The notes beneath the pieces are model-generated. The model was not told where the DNA came from, ran no database searches, and was given only the letters and a program-made list of their open reading frames with translations. Below, piece after piece: positions 8,291 to 18,330 of a stretch of 64,000 nt of DNA. Origin of the DNA: JAVJST01 sp040219295 (GTDB taxonomy: Bacteria > Pseudomonadota > Alphaproteobacteria > Rhodospirillales > Casp-alpha2); assembly GCA_040219295.1 (NCBI GenBank), contig JAVJST010000005.1:930001-994000 (forward strand), read 5' to 3'. A program made the translations under genes and the position numbers. Numbering within the stretch: position 1 is the first letter of the stretch; each line of letters starts with the position of its first letter.

Positions 8291-8779
8291 TCAGGTTTCG
8301 CGACGGTCTTCGCCCTGGAACTCCTTGGAGGCGCGGACGCGCCGGTCCGGTCCGAAATACTCGCCCTGTTTGACGAAGGCGCGTCGATCGTCGATCAGCT
8401 TGCAGAGCCGCTTGTACAGCTGCTCGGCACTCAACGGTTTCGCGAGATACCCCGATATTCCGGCGTCTCGCGCCTCCTCGACGCGCTGGCGTTCGGTGAA
8501 CCCCGTCAACATGATGATCGGAACGAACGGGTTCGGGGACTTCTCGCTCCACCGGATGAGGTACACGAGATCGAGACCGCTGGTCTGTCCCATCTGCCAG
8601 TCCGTGATCACCAGATCCGGCTGATTCTCGATGAACGACTTGAAACCCTCTTCGGCGTCGTCGGCATCGAAAATCATCGTGACGCCGAATCCGGTCAGGA
8701 AATTCTTGACCAGGGAACGGATGTAAAAGCTGTCGTCGCAGACAAGCACGGATATGTGCGTGAAATCGTAGCCGGACAT
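8291..8779 (-). CDS. Single-domain response regulator (CheY-like)
   Basis: 162-residue protein with one receiver domain and no output domain. Acidic pair Asp15-Asp16 in VLVCDDS, phospho-acceptor Asp60 in LVITDWQMG, Thr92 in MLTGF and Lys114 in LAKPL are all present. A charged tail of about 30 residues (EYFGPDRRVRASKEFQGEDRRE) follows, whose FGPDRR element is shared by several alphaproteobacterial receiver proteins. ATG at 8779 is preferred, with an AGAGGA ribosome site upstream. It is the first gene of a two-gene unit with the Hpt protein. Confidence 0.9.
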   Translation of the reverse strand: MSGYDFTHISVLVCDDSFYIRSLVKNFLTGFGVTMIFDADDAEEGFKSFIENQPDLVITDWQMGQTSGLDLVYLIRWSEKSPNPFVPIIMLTGFTERQRVEEARDAGISGYLAKPLSAEQLYKRLCKLIDDRRAFVKQGEYFGPDRRVRASKEFQGEDRRET

Positions 8780-9002
8780 GCAGCCGGTGTCCTCTTGAGC
8801 CGCCGTTCCCCCCGACCGCACCCGGGATAATACTGATTTGAGCCCTTGAGGCCATCATTTTGATTCACGGCAAGAATTGACTACCCGAACGGACAGAGCC
8901 CGGCACCGGGACCATCACGGCCGGCTTCCTGGGGCGCCGGGACAACGTAAATCCTTTCTTAATATCAGCGCCTTAAACCGGAAAGAGCCCAAAGCCAGGG
9001 TT

Positions 9003-9019
9003 CTGGCACGCGGGTTGCA
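9003..9019 (+). promoter_or_regulatory. Sigma-54 (RpoN) promoter
   Basis: The sequence CTGGCACG, four bases, then TTGCAA matches the -24/-12 consensus (TGGCACG-N4-TTGCW) at every conserved position. The -24 GG is at 9005-9006 and the -12 GC at 9017-9018, which places the start of transcription near 9030, about 30 bases before the 60-residue gene at 9062. Such a match implies control by an enhancer-binding activator; no enhancer site was identified in the 220 bases upstream. Confidence 0.85.
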
Positions 9020-9061
9020 ACGTAGCGATGCGAAGGTTGTCTTTACCTGGAGGAGAGACCG

Positions 9062-9244
9062 ATGCACGTCAATTTCCATAGCCTGCACGACTATCGCGAC
9101 TTCCTGTACAGCGAATACGAAACCGCGACCGGCGTTGGCGATCCCGTCGACGAGAGGTTCGCGCGCGGCATCCGGACGTTTTCGAACCTGGGTGACGATC
9201 TGAGCCTCGACGATTCGGTCGTCGATCTCGACGACCTCGCCTGA
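9062..9244 (+). CDS. Small acidic protein (60 aa) behind a sigma-54 promoter, unknown function
   Basis: 60-residue protein not recognised as a known family. It has a tyrosine- and histidine-rich N-terminal half (MHVNFHSLHDYRDFLYSEYE) and an Asp/Leu-rich end (DDLSLDDSVVDLDDLA). No signal peptide, cysteine or membrane segment is present. Reality of the gene is supported by a strong ribosome site (GGAGGAGAG, 5-6 bases before the ATG), the consensus sigma-54 promoter about 45 bases upstream, and a perfect GC-rich hairpin just after the stop. It forms its own transcription unit, between a divergent response regulator and the convergent malic enzyme gene. A regulatory or adaptor role is possible but unsupported. 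Confidence 0.75.
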   Translation: MHVNFHSLHDYRDFLYSEYETATGVGDPVDERFARGIRTFSNLGDDLSLDDSVVDLDDLA

Positions 9245-9254
9245 GGTCGACCCG

Positions 9255-9279
9255 GGCTGCCGCCGGGCCGGCGGCAGCC
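9255..9279 (+). terminator. Perfect 10-bp GC hairpin after the small sigma-54 gene
   Basis: GGCTGCCGCC (9255-9264), loop GGGCC, and GGCGGCAGCC (9270-9279) form a perfect inverted repeat starting 11 bases after the small gene's stop. There is no following T-run, so it may be an mRNA-stabilising or Rho-assisted structure rather than a classical intrinsic terminator. Confidence 0.5.
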
Positions 9280-9380
9280 AGCGGCATGTGTCGAGCCCCG
9301 CATCACGCGGGCGGAACGGCATGCCGCACGACGCCGGCGACGGTCGGCGGCGGATTATCCACTCTTTCTCTCTTCCGAAA

Positions 9381-11678
<2,298 letters not shown>

Positions 11679-11852
11679 TCGGAATTCTCCTCCCCGAACC
11701 TTTGTTCTCGATCAATTTGTGGGTTTATGTTTCCGCCCGGATCGAACAATGTTTGCGCCAAGGTTAGGCCCCAGCTTCCGGCTGACAAAGCACTTTCCTG
11801 ACTTTCGAACCCGAATTGGTGCCCGCGGATTGGCGACCAAGGTTGAAGCGAC

Positions 11853-12596
11853 ATGAAGAAGCCCCAAGGCATCCCTTTCGTCATCGGTCATCGCGGTGCG
11901 TGCGGCCACGCCCCCGAGAATACGCTGCCGTCGTTTCGCAAGGCCGCCGAGCTCGGCGTTCGCTGGGTCGAGCTCGACGTCCAGCTATCGGCCGACGGCG
12001 TGCCGTTTCTGCTGCACGACGATCGCCTCGAGCGCACCACGGATGGCGAAGGAGAGGCCCGCGAGACGATCTGGTCCGAGCTCGCTGCGCTGGATGCCGG
12101 GCGCTGGTTCGACGAGGCCTTCACCGGAACCCGGCTGCTCAGGCTGGACGACGCCATCGGACATCTGGATACGCTCGGGCTCGGCATGAACATCGAGCTC
12201 AAGTCGACACCCGGACGCGAGCGCGACACGGCGAAGGCCGTATGCGCCACGCTGAGCAAGGAATGGCCGGCGTCGCTGCCGAAACCCCTGCTGTCGAGCT
12301 TCAGCCTGGAATGCGTCGCGTTCGCTGCTGAATGTCTGCCGGACTGCGCCCGCGCCATGCTGTACGACGAGCTGCCTGAAGACTGGCGCGATCAGTGCGC
12401 GGCAGTCGGCGCGGCTGCGGTGCACGTCTGGCACGAATCGATAACGCCGGATCAGATCCGCCCGGTTCTCGATGCCGGTTACCCGGTTCGGGCCTTTACC
12501 GTCAATCAGCGAACCCGCGCCGCCGAACTGGGCGATCAGGGCTTCGCCGGCATCTTCTGCGATTTTCCCGAACGGATGAGCGGCGTTGGCGGCTGA
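11853..12596 (+). CDS. Glycerophosphodiester phosphodiesterase
   Basis: 247-residue GDPD-family enzyme, which cleaves glycerophosphodiesters to glycerol-3-phosphate and an alcohol. The catalytic signature is at the N terminus: VIGHRGACGHAPENTLPSF, then WVELDVQLSADGVPFLLHDD, giving the two catalytic histidines and the Glu-x-Asp metal ligands. There is no signal peptide, so it should be cytoplasmic, as UgpQ is. No ugp transporter is adjacent. It diverges from maeB with about 170 bases between them. Confidence 0.93.
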   Translation: MKKPQGIPFVIGHRGACGHAPENTLPSFRKAAELGVRWVELDVQLSADGVPFLLHDDRLERTTDGEGEARETIWSELAALDAGRWFDEAFTGTRLLRLDDAIGHLDTLGLGMNIELKSTPGRERDTAKAVCATLSKEWPASLPKPLLSSFSLECVAFAAECLPDCARAMLYDELPEDWRDQCAAVGAAAVHVWHESITPDQIRPVLDAGYPVRAFTVNQRTRAAELGDQGFAGIFCDFPERMSGVGG

Positions 12597-12683
12597 CGCG
12601 GCCGCTCGCCGAATTGTGAATTGCGGCGGCGTACCGTTCGCCTAGATCATGTTCGAACGTCAATGAACGTCGGAGGCTTAGCC

Positions 12684-13187
12684 ATGATACAACCACGTTT
12701 TCCCCGATTTGGCGCCGCCTGTGCGGCGGTCGCCGTCATCGTCATGCTCTTCTCGGGTGCGCCGGCGCTTGCCGCCGGTGGCGACGGAGCCGGCGGCGGC
12801 GGCGACGCCCAGCCGCGGCCCGGCAGCGCGGAGTTTCAGGAAGCACGCAAGCTGATCAAGAAGGAACGCTATGCGGAGGCGATACCGCTCCTGCAGAAAG
12901 CGGTCACCGCACAGCCCGGCAATCCCGATTTCCTGACCGAACTGGCCTACGCCAGCCGAAAGTCCGGCGATACGGCTTCGGCGTTCCGATACTACGACGA
13001 GGCCCTGTCGATCGACCCCGAACACGTCGGGGCGATGAACTATCTCGGCATTCTCTATGTTCAGACCGGCGACGTCGAAAAAGCCGAGGTTCTGCTGCAG
13101 CGCATCGACGACGAATGTTTCTTCACGTGCGAAGAGTACACCACTCTCAAGGCGGTCATCGAGGGCGGCGACCCGACGGCATACTAA
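12684..13187 (+). CDS. Secreted/periplasmic TPR-repeat protein
   Basis: 167-residue protein with a signal peptide (FRFGAACAAVAVIV-type core ending ...GAPALAAGG) and two to three TPR units in the mature part (EARKLIKKERYAEAIPLLQK, then TELAYASRKSGDTASAFRYY and NYLGILYVQTGDVEKAEVLL). TPRs mediate protein-protein contact; no enzymatic domain is present. ATG at 12684 was chosen for its upstream GGAGG and because it puts the signal peptide at the N terminus; an ATG at 12663 is in frame. Two cysteines (CFFTC) near the C terminus could form a disulfide. Partner unknown. Confidence 0.85.
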   Translation: MIQPRFPRFGAACAAVAVIVMLFSGAPALAAGGDGAGGGGDAQPRPGSAEFQEARKLIKKERYAEAIPLLQKAVTAQPGNPDFLTELAYASRKSGDTASAFRYYDEALSIDPEHVGAMNYLGILYVQTGDVEKAEVLLQRIDDECFFTCEEYTTLKAVIEGGDPTAY

Positions 13188-13302
13188 CGCCGATTTCGTC
13201 TAGGGCAGATCGCAGCACGCCCGTTCGGGCACATCGCGCTTGCGGCGGCGGGGGTCGTAATCTATCACCCGGGGCACCATGTTCCCCCGAAGGAGAGAAG
13301 CC

Positions 13303-13599
13303 ATGACCGACACCATCGAAGCGTCCCATATTCTTTGTTCGACCAGCACGGATGCCGAGGGTGCCCTCGAGCAGATCAACGCCATTGCCCGGCAAATCGC
13401 CGACGGCGCCGACTTCGCCGACATCGCGCGCGAACACTCCGACTGCCCGTCGGGCCGCAGTGGCGGGGCGCTCGGCAGTTTCGGTCGCGGCGTGATGGTG
13501 CCCGAGTTCGAGGAAGCCGCCTTTGCCCTCGATGTTGGCGAAACCTCCGGCGTTGTCGAAACCGATTTCGGCTACCACCTGATCCAGCGGACCGCCTGA
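13303..13599 (+). CDS. Parvulin-type peptidyl-prolyl isomerase
   Basis: 98-residue single-domain parvulin, similar in size to E. coli PpiC. Family features are EASHILCST at the N terminus, FADIAREHSDCPSGRSGGALG in the middle, and VPEFEEAAFAL...TDFGYHLIQ at the end. It accelerates proline isomerisation during folding. No signal peptide, so cytoplasmic. ATG at 13303 has a good ribosome site (AAGGAGAG). It is convergent with the sensor kinase gene. Confidence 0.93.
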   Translation: MTDTIEASHILCSTSTDAEGALEQINAIARQIADGADFADIAREHSDCPSGRSGGALGSFGRGVMVPEFEEAAFALDVGETSGVVETDFGYHLIQRTA

Positions 13600-13628
13600 G
13601 GACGAAGAGACGCCCGTTGGTGCGCCGG

Positions 13629-15134
13629 TCACGTTCTCGGCAACTCGATCGTCACCGTCGTTCCGACGCCGACCGTGCTCTCCAGTTGAAATGAGCCGCC
13701 GAGCGCATGCGTCAGCTTCCTTGAAAGCGGCAGTCCAAGACCGGTTCCCTCGTGGCGTACCTGTACGTCGCTTCGTACCTGACCGAAGGTCTCCAGAGCC
13801 TTCGGAATATCGTCTTCTGCGATGCCGATCCCCGTATCCGCGATCACGATTCGTATCCGGTCATCCGCCTCGGACTCTACGTTGACGCGAACCTCGCCTC
13901 CATCCGGGGTAAACTTGACGGCGTTCGACAACAGATTGATCACGATCTGGCGGAGAATTTTCCCGTCAGACCGGATCACACCAACGTCGGGTGCGACCTT
14001 GCGGTAAAGATTGATACGCTTGCTGCTGGCCGTTCTCTCAACGAACTTGATCGAGTCGGCCACCGTCTTCTCCACCTGAATCGGTTCACGGTTGATGCCC
14101 GGTTCACCCGACTCGGCCTTCGCGATGTCGAGGATGTCATTGATGATCTCGAGCAGGTGGTTGGTCGATAACAGGATGTCCGAGGTGTAATCCTGATACT
14201 TCGGGTCAATCGGCCCGAAGATGTTGAGATGAATCATCTCGGTGAATCCGATGACGGCGTTCAGCGGCGTGCGCAGCTCGTGGCTCATCAGTGCAAGGAA
14301 GTCCGATCGTGACCGGGCCAGTTCCTCGGCACGTACCAGCGCCCCGACCATTGCGGTGTTGTCCAGAACGACCATGAGCCGCACGTCGGCATGACCGCCG
14401 TCCGTCACCGTCGCGATGCGCACGCTGCAGTGTTTCGGCTCCCCCTGCCTGGTTCGGAAACTGACGCTCAAAGGAGGCGAGTTCGGCCCGTCGCCGGCGT
14501 CGGCCAGACCGTCGCCCGGTTCGCCGAGACTGCCGGGGATCAGGTCGCCGACCTTCATGCCGATCAGGGAGGACACGTCGATCTGGAAGATGCTCGATGT
14601 ATGGCTGTTGGCGAATACCACAGTATCATTCTGGTCAAGAATCAGGATGCCGATGGGCGCCAGCTCAAGAAACCGGTCGAACATGGGGCGAATTGTCAGG
14701 TCGGGTTTGGCCTTGTCGAGCAGGGCCTCGTACTCTTCACGCAGACGGTTGTCGACCGATACTCTTTGCCGATTCTGGGCAATGCGCGCACTTATTGCGT
14801 TGACGATCTCATCGGGGCGCCGCCCGTCCACGTACGTGATCTCGCCCACGGGGAATTGCGCCGGCGAAGGATCGGGACCCGCGTCACCGCGGGAGGGTAT
14901 GACGAAGATCGGTGTTTCCAGTCCGTCGCGTGCAAGATTCACCGCGACCATCGTCGGATCACGGACGGTATCGTCGAGCAAGATCGCTTGCGCTTGTTCG
15001 ATGTATGCCCCCAAAGCGGGGGCCTGCGCGTCGGTTGTCGACAAGTTGACCCATTCGAACGTATCGCCACCAAACTCCCTCAAGCGGTCCACGAGGCCCT
15101 TGTCGCCCACGTCATGAAGGACAAGGTCGGCCAT
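13629..15134 (-). CDS. Sensor histidine kinase with PAS domain and degenerate receiver-like N terminus
   Basis: 501-residue cytoplasmic kinase with no clear membrane segment. Residues 1-125 look like a receiver fold without the usual acidic pair. A PAS domain follows (FLELAPIGILILDQNDTVVF, about 155-260), then HisKA with the phosphorylated histidine in SHELRTPLNAVIGF (about residue 284), and an HATPase domain with NLLSNAVKFTPDGG, DTGIGIAEDDI and GTGLGLPLSRKL. All catalytic boxes are intact. ATG at 15134 lies 2 bases beyond the acyl-CoA dehydrogenase stop, so the two genes form one unit with the kinase second. The cognate regulator is not in this unit. Confidence 0.9.
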   Translation of the reverse strand: MADLVLHDVGDKGLVDRLREFGGDTFEWVNLSTTDAQAPALGAYIEQAQAILLDDTVRDPTMVAVNLARDGLETPIFVIPSRGDAGPDPSPAQFPVGEITYVDGRRPDEIVNAISARIAQNRQRVSVDNRLREEYEALLDKAKPDLTIRPMFDRFLELAPIGILILDQNDTVVFANSHTSSIFQIDVSSLIGMKVGDLIPGSLGEPGDGLADAGDGPNSPPLSVSFRTRQGEPKHCSVRIATVTDGGHADVRLMVVLDNTAMVGALVRAEELARSRSDFLALMSHELRTPLNAVIGFTEMIHLNIFGPIDPKYQDYTSDILLSTNHLLEIINDILDIAKAESGEPGINREPIQVEKTVADSIKFVERTASSKRINLYRKVAPDVGVIRSDGKILRQIVINLLSNAVKFTPDGGEVRVNVESEADDRIRIVIADTGIGIAEDDIPKALETFGQVRSDVQVRHEGTGLGLPLSRKLTHALGGSFQLESTVGVGTTVTIELPRT

Positions 15135-15136
15135 TG

Positions 15137-16327
15137 TCAGCTTCCCAGGGGCGGTTTGCCTAGAAGCATGCGGCCGACCCACGTTCGCAGGAGCTCCGTG
15201 GTCGGGGCCATGACATGGGCAGCTCTGACGTCCCTCAAGAGGCGTTGGACTTGGCTTCCGTCACGGTATGCGAGTCCGCCCATCAACGTCATGACGTTGT
15301 TGACCGTCTCTGTTGCGACATCGGCGACTTCGGCCTTAGATGCCAGGACTGAGATAACGGCGTCGGGATCGCCCTGGTCGAACCGAGATGCGGCGTCGAA
15401 GACCAACCGGCGCGTAGACTCAAGCTTGCTCCACAATACAGCGTAGCAGTTCTGCAATACCGTCGAGTCGCCGAGGCGGGTGTTGGTATGGGAGTGCTCT
15501 CGGTTGAGGAGGTGGTCGCGGGCAAGAGCCAGGGCCGTTGACGCGACGCCGAGATAGACGCCGGACATGGCCATGAGGAAGTAGGGCGCGACGACATTGA
15601 ACACGTACCAGATCTGGTCGCCTTCGGATCCAAGCAGATTGTCCCGGGAGATTCGTACGGAGTCGAGCTTGAGGCCGCGCGAGTCGTTGCCGCGCATGCC
15701 AAAGCCCTGCCATTGCGAGCCCCAGCTCATCCCATCCAGGTTCTTGTCGACGATCACACAGGAAAACTGCGCGAGTTCTCGCTCGTCTTCACGCATCACC
15801 GACACGACATAGGAATCCGCGTGGGTTCCGTTGGTCACAAACGTCTTTTCGCCGTCGATGATCAGATCGTCGTCACCGGCCGTACTGAGACGGGTATGAG
15901 GGTAATAGAAATGTGCACCTGTACCGGGTTCGCTCAAGGCCAGGGTGGTCAGGTGACGGCCTTCAGATATTGGGCGAAGATAGGTCGCCGTCTGATGAGG
16001 AGTGGCCCGAGCCGCGATGACCGACGATCCGACACAGTGCATGCCGAAACAGATGGCGGTCGAGGCGCATTCTTGACCGACCGTCTCGCAGGCCCGTGCC
16101 AACGCCAGCAGGCCGTGTCCGAGGCCGCCGTATCTTTGGGGAACGACAAGCCCGGCCAGGCCGGCCGTCAGCAGCTCCTGTATTCCGCGTTCCGGCCAAC
16201 GTGCTTCCCGGTCGGTCGCCTCAGCGTCCTCCTTCACTGTCGTCGTGGCGACTTCACTGAACCGTTCAAGCACCTTTGCCAGGTCGTCCGTGTGCCCGGT
16301 TTTCGGTGATGTCATGCCGTGGTTCAC
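15137..16327 (-). CDS. Acyl-CoA dehydrogenase family protein
   Basis: 396-residue flavoprotein of the acyl-CoA dehydrogenase superfamily. Visible parts are the N-terminal helical domain (VPQRYGGLGHGLLALARACE), the FAD/substrate segment ALSEPGTGAHFYYP with FVTNGTHADSYVV, and the C-terminal helical domain (MTLMGGLAYRDGSQVQRLLRD region). Substrate cannot be read; some members act on non-CoA substrates. GTG at 16327 is chosen since GGAGG lies 4-5 bases upstream; an ATG at 16315 is in frame. It is translationally adjacent to a histidine kinase gene, an unusual pairing, and is preceded by an AT-rich leader. Confidence 0.88.
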   Translation of the reverse strand: MNHGMTSPKTGHTDDLAKVLERFSEVATTTVKEDAEATDREARWPERGIQELLTAGLAGLVVPQRYGGLGHGLLALARACETVGQECASTAICFGMHCVGSSVIAARATPHQTATYLRPISEGRHLTTLALSEPGTGAHFYYPHTRLSTAGDDDLIIDGEKTFVTNGTHADSYVVSVMREDERELAQFSCVIVDKNLDGMSWGSQWQGFGMRGNDSRGLKLDSVRISRDNLLGSEGDQIWYVFNVVAPYFLMAMSGVYLGVASTALALARDHLLNREHSHTNTRLGDSTVLQNCYAVLWSKLESTRRLVFDAASRFDQGDPDAVISVLASKAEVADVATETVNNVMTLMGGLAYRDGSQVQRLLRDVRAAHVMAPTTELLRTWVGRMLLGKPPLGS

Positions 16328-16636
16328 GTGTCCTCCTTCGCTCCGGTCATAGGTCGCTTGCGGAAATCGCGCGGGAACCTCCTTTCATTTTTTCAACCAA
16401 TCATACACAAAAACGGAAATAAGGAATAGTACTTAAAACTCGTCAACCCTTCGACCGCGATGGGTCTTCCAGCGTAATCCCACGTGAGCTACCCGTGAGA
16501 ATTACTCCTTGTCGACTTGTAACTCTGCGAGCAAACGACTATCACCGTCCGTGGGGTGGGCTTGGTGCTCGCGGCGGCCACACGCACTTCCGTGCCGTTC
16601 GGATCTAACGGCCGCTACCTATAGGTTAATTGGTAA
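16328..16636. other. Divergent intergenic region, AT-rich in its first 120 bases
   Basis: 309 bases between the divergent acyl-CoA dehydrogenase and SH3 genes. Bases about 16380-16440 are distinctly AT-rich compared with surroundings and probably carry the promoter of the dehydrogenase-kinase unit (a TTGACG-like -35 is readable on the minus strand near 16440-16450, but no convincing -10 at the right spacing). No tRNA, repeat or coding region was recognised in the remainder. Confidence 0.5.
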
Positions 16637-17350
16637 TTGTCGCATTTGATAACTACATTTTTTCGGGCCGTCGTCGCGCCGGTCCGGGTCTTCGTGTTGT
16701 CAGTTTCAATCATCGGAACCTCGAATTCGTCAGCCGCCCAGAGCCCGATCATGACGGTTATCACGGCGGAGACGGCCGACGTCCGCGCCGGGCCGTCGAC
16801 GGATCAGCCGGTGGTCGGGCGGGTGCGCCAGTCGGATGTCGTCTTCGTCATGGAGAACCGCGGCGACTGGGTGCGGATCGAGTTCAGTGTCTCCGGCGAC
16901 GAATGGGCGAGCGGCTGGCTCGCGGGTCAGCACGTTCGTTCGCGCGGACGTGTCAGCGAATCCGAAGCGGCGTTTGGTACAGCCATCGTCGATGTGCGCC
17001 AGAACGAGAACGGCGCGAGCTATACGCTCCGGCTCCGCGATGCCACGGTGGGCTGTCGCAAGGACGTCGACGCCGGGTTCAACAACTGCGATGTCGACTT
17101 TCAGGTCGCCGCCGAGACGACCTACAACGGCGAGCGCAATCCCCGCATCCGATATTCGTGCGCGGCCAACCTGGTTGCCACGGACATCAACGGTGGCCGC
17201 GCGGATACCGCGGTCAGCGGCATTGCGGAGGTCTACGCGCAGGGCGGCGACGACCAACTGTCGGTCAACGTCAATCTGTATCCGACGGCGCGCAACGTCG
17301 CGGTGCGACTGACCGACGTGACCTGCGCGATCCGCGACGTGGCCGAGTAG
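16637..17350 (+). CDS. Predicted secreted SH3-domain protein
   Basis: 237-residue protein with an N-terminal hydrophobic stretch (FVLSVSIIG... to SAAQS) that looks like a signal peptide, followed by a bacterial SH3 domain (TAETADVRAGPSTDQPVVGR through WVRIEFSV...GWLAG, about residues 45-105). The C-terminal 130 residues are not recognised and hold four cysteines (VGC, NNC, YSC, VTC) that may form disulfides. The start is uncertain: the frame has no ATG at the N terminus; TTG at 16637 and a GTG near 16694 are the options. SH3 domains in this setting often bind cell-wall peptides; here that is inference. Confidence 0.75.
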   Translation: MSHLITTFFRAVVAPVRVFVLSVSIIGTSNSSAAQSPIMTVITAETADVRAGPSTDQPVVGRVRQSDVVFVMENRGDWVRIEFSVSGDEWASGWLAGQHVRSRGRVSESEAAFGTAIVDVRQNENGASYTLRLRDATVGCRKDVDAGFNNCDVDFQVAAETTYNGERNPRIRYSCAANLVATDINGGRADTAVSGIAEVYAQGGDDQLSVNVNLYPTARNVAVRLTDVTCAIRDVAE

Positions 17351-17372
17351 GCCGGCCCCCGCTTCGGCCGGG

Positions 17373-18164
17373 TCAGCGTTCCGACACCAGCCGCTCGTAG
17401 AGATGCCACGATGCATGGCCGAGGATCGGGAAGACCACGATGACGCCGGCGAACGCGGGCGCGACGGCGGCCAGCGTCATGGCGCCGATCACCGCACCCC
17501 AGCCCAGCATCACGAACGGGCTTTTGAACACCGCCTGGCCGCTGGCGATGATCGCGGTGATGAAATCGACGTCCTTGTCGAGCAGCAACGGCATCGAGAT
17601 TACCGTCAGGGTGAAGAGGACGCTGGCGATGGCCGAGCCGACGGCCGCGCCGACCACGAGGAACAGGGCGCCATCGGCCGTGGTGAAGATCACCGCCGCA
17701 AGGTCCGGCGGCGAGAGCAGCGCCTGATGCTGCAGGAACAGCGCCAGCAGCAGCCGGACGTTGTAGGCCCACATCCAGAATACGAACAGCACCACGAACG
17801 CCATCCAGCCGAGTTCGCGTTTGCGCTGATCGAACACGACAAGAAGGATGTCGGTGGCGGTGAACGGCTCGTGCCGCTTGAGCCGGCGCGACATTTCGTA
17901 AAGCCCGGCGGCGAGGAACGGGGCGACAAGCGGAAAGGCCACGCTGGCGGCAATGGCGATCCAGATCTGCCCGAAGAGTACGGGACCGGCGATCAGAGCG
18001 ACGCCCGACAAGGCGCAGACGAGGCCGAAGAACGCGCTGAGCAGCGGGCGCCTGAGGAAATCGCGCCAACCGTCGGCCAACGCCGCGCGCACGTCGCCGA
18101 CGGTGGCGGCGGCGACGTCGATGCGGCGTGGCCGGGGAGCGTCGGGTTGCAGGTCGGCGGTCAT
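17373..18164 (-). CDS. DUF2189 family integral membrane protein
   Basis: 263-residue membrane protein matching DUF2189: an N-terminal cytoplasmic segment with GDVRAALADGWRDFLRRP, then about six hydrophobic helices, and the typical end FPILGHASWHLYERLV. The family is widespread in proteobacteria and of unknown function; some members sit near cytochrome oxidase genes, which is not the case here. A perfect FNR-type box lies 57 bases upstream of the start, shared with the divergent gene, so oxygen-responsive expression is possible. Confidence 0.85.
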   Translation of the reverse strand: MTADLQPDAPRPRRIDVAAATVGDVRAALADGWRDFLRRPLLSAFFGLVCALSGVALIAGPVLFGQIWIAIAASVAFPLVAPFLAAGLYEMSRRLKRHEPFTATDILLVVFDQRKRELGWMAFVVLFVFWMWAYNVRLLLALFLQHQALLSPPDLAAVIFTTADGALFLVVGAAVGSAIASVLFTLTVISMPLLLDKDVDFITAIIASGQAVFKSPFVMLGWGAVIGAMTLAAVAPAFAGVIVVFPILGHASWHLYERLVSER

Positions 18165-18220
18165 GGTGCGGGTTGGCTCACTTCCATCATTCTTGGTGCC
18201 CCATCGGTCGTATCGGTGCC

Positions 18221-18234
18221 TTGATCCACATCAA
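18221..18234. promoter_or_regulatory. FNR/CRP-family box (TTGAT-N4-ATCAA)
   Basis: TTGATCCACATCAA is an exact match to the FNR/FixK/Anr palindrome. It lies between the divergent DUF2189 gene (start 18164) and the solute-binding protein gene (start about 18331). Which gene it serves is not decided by sequence; its distance suits either promoter. Confidence 0.7.
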
Positions 18235-18330
18235 GTCATGGCCGGAGCCCGTATCGCAAGCGGTGCCGCGCTCGTGCGCGAGGGCGGTCGATTGGTGATG
18301 GACCGGAAATGTGCTATTTTGCCGCGCATT

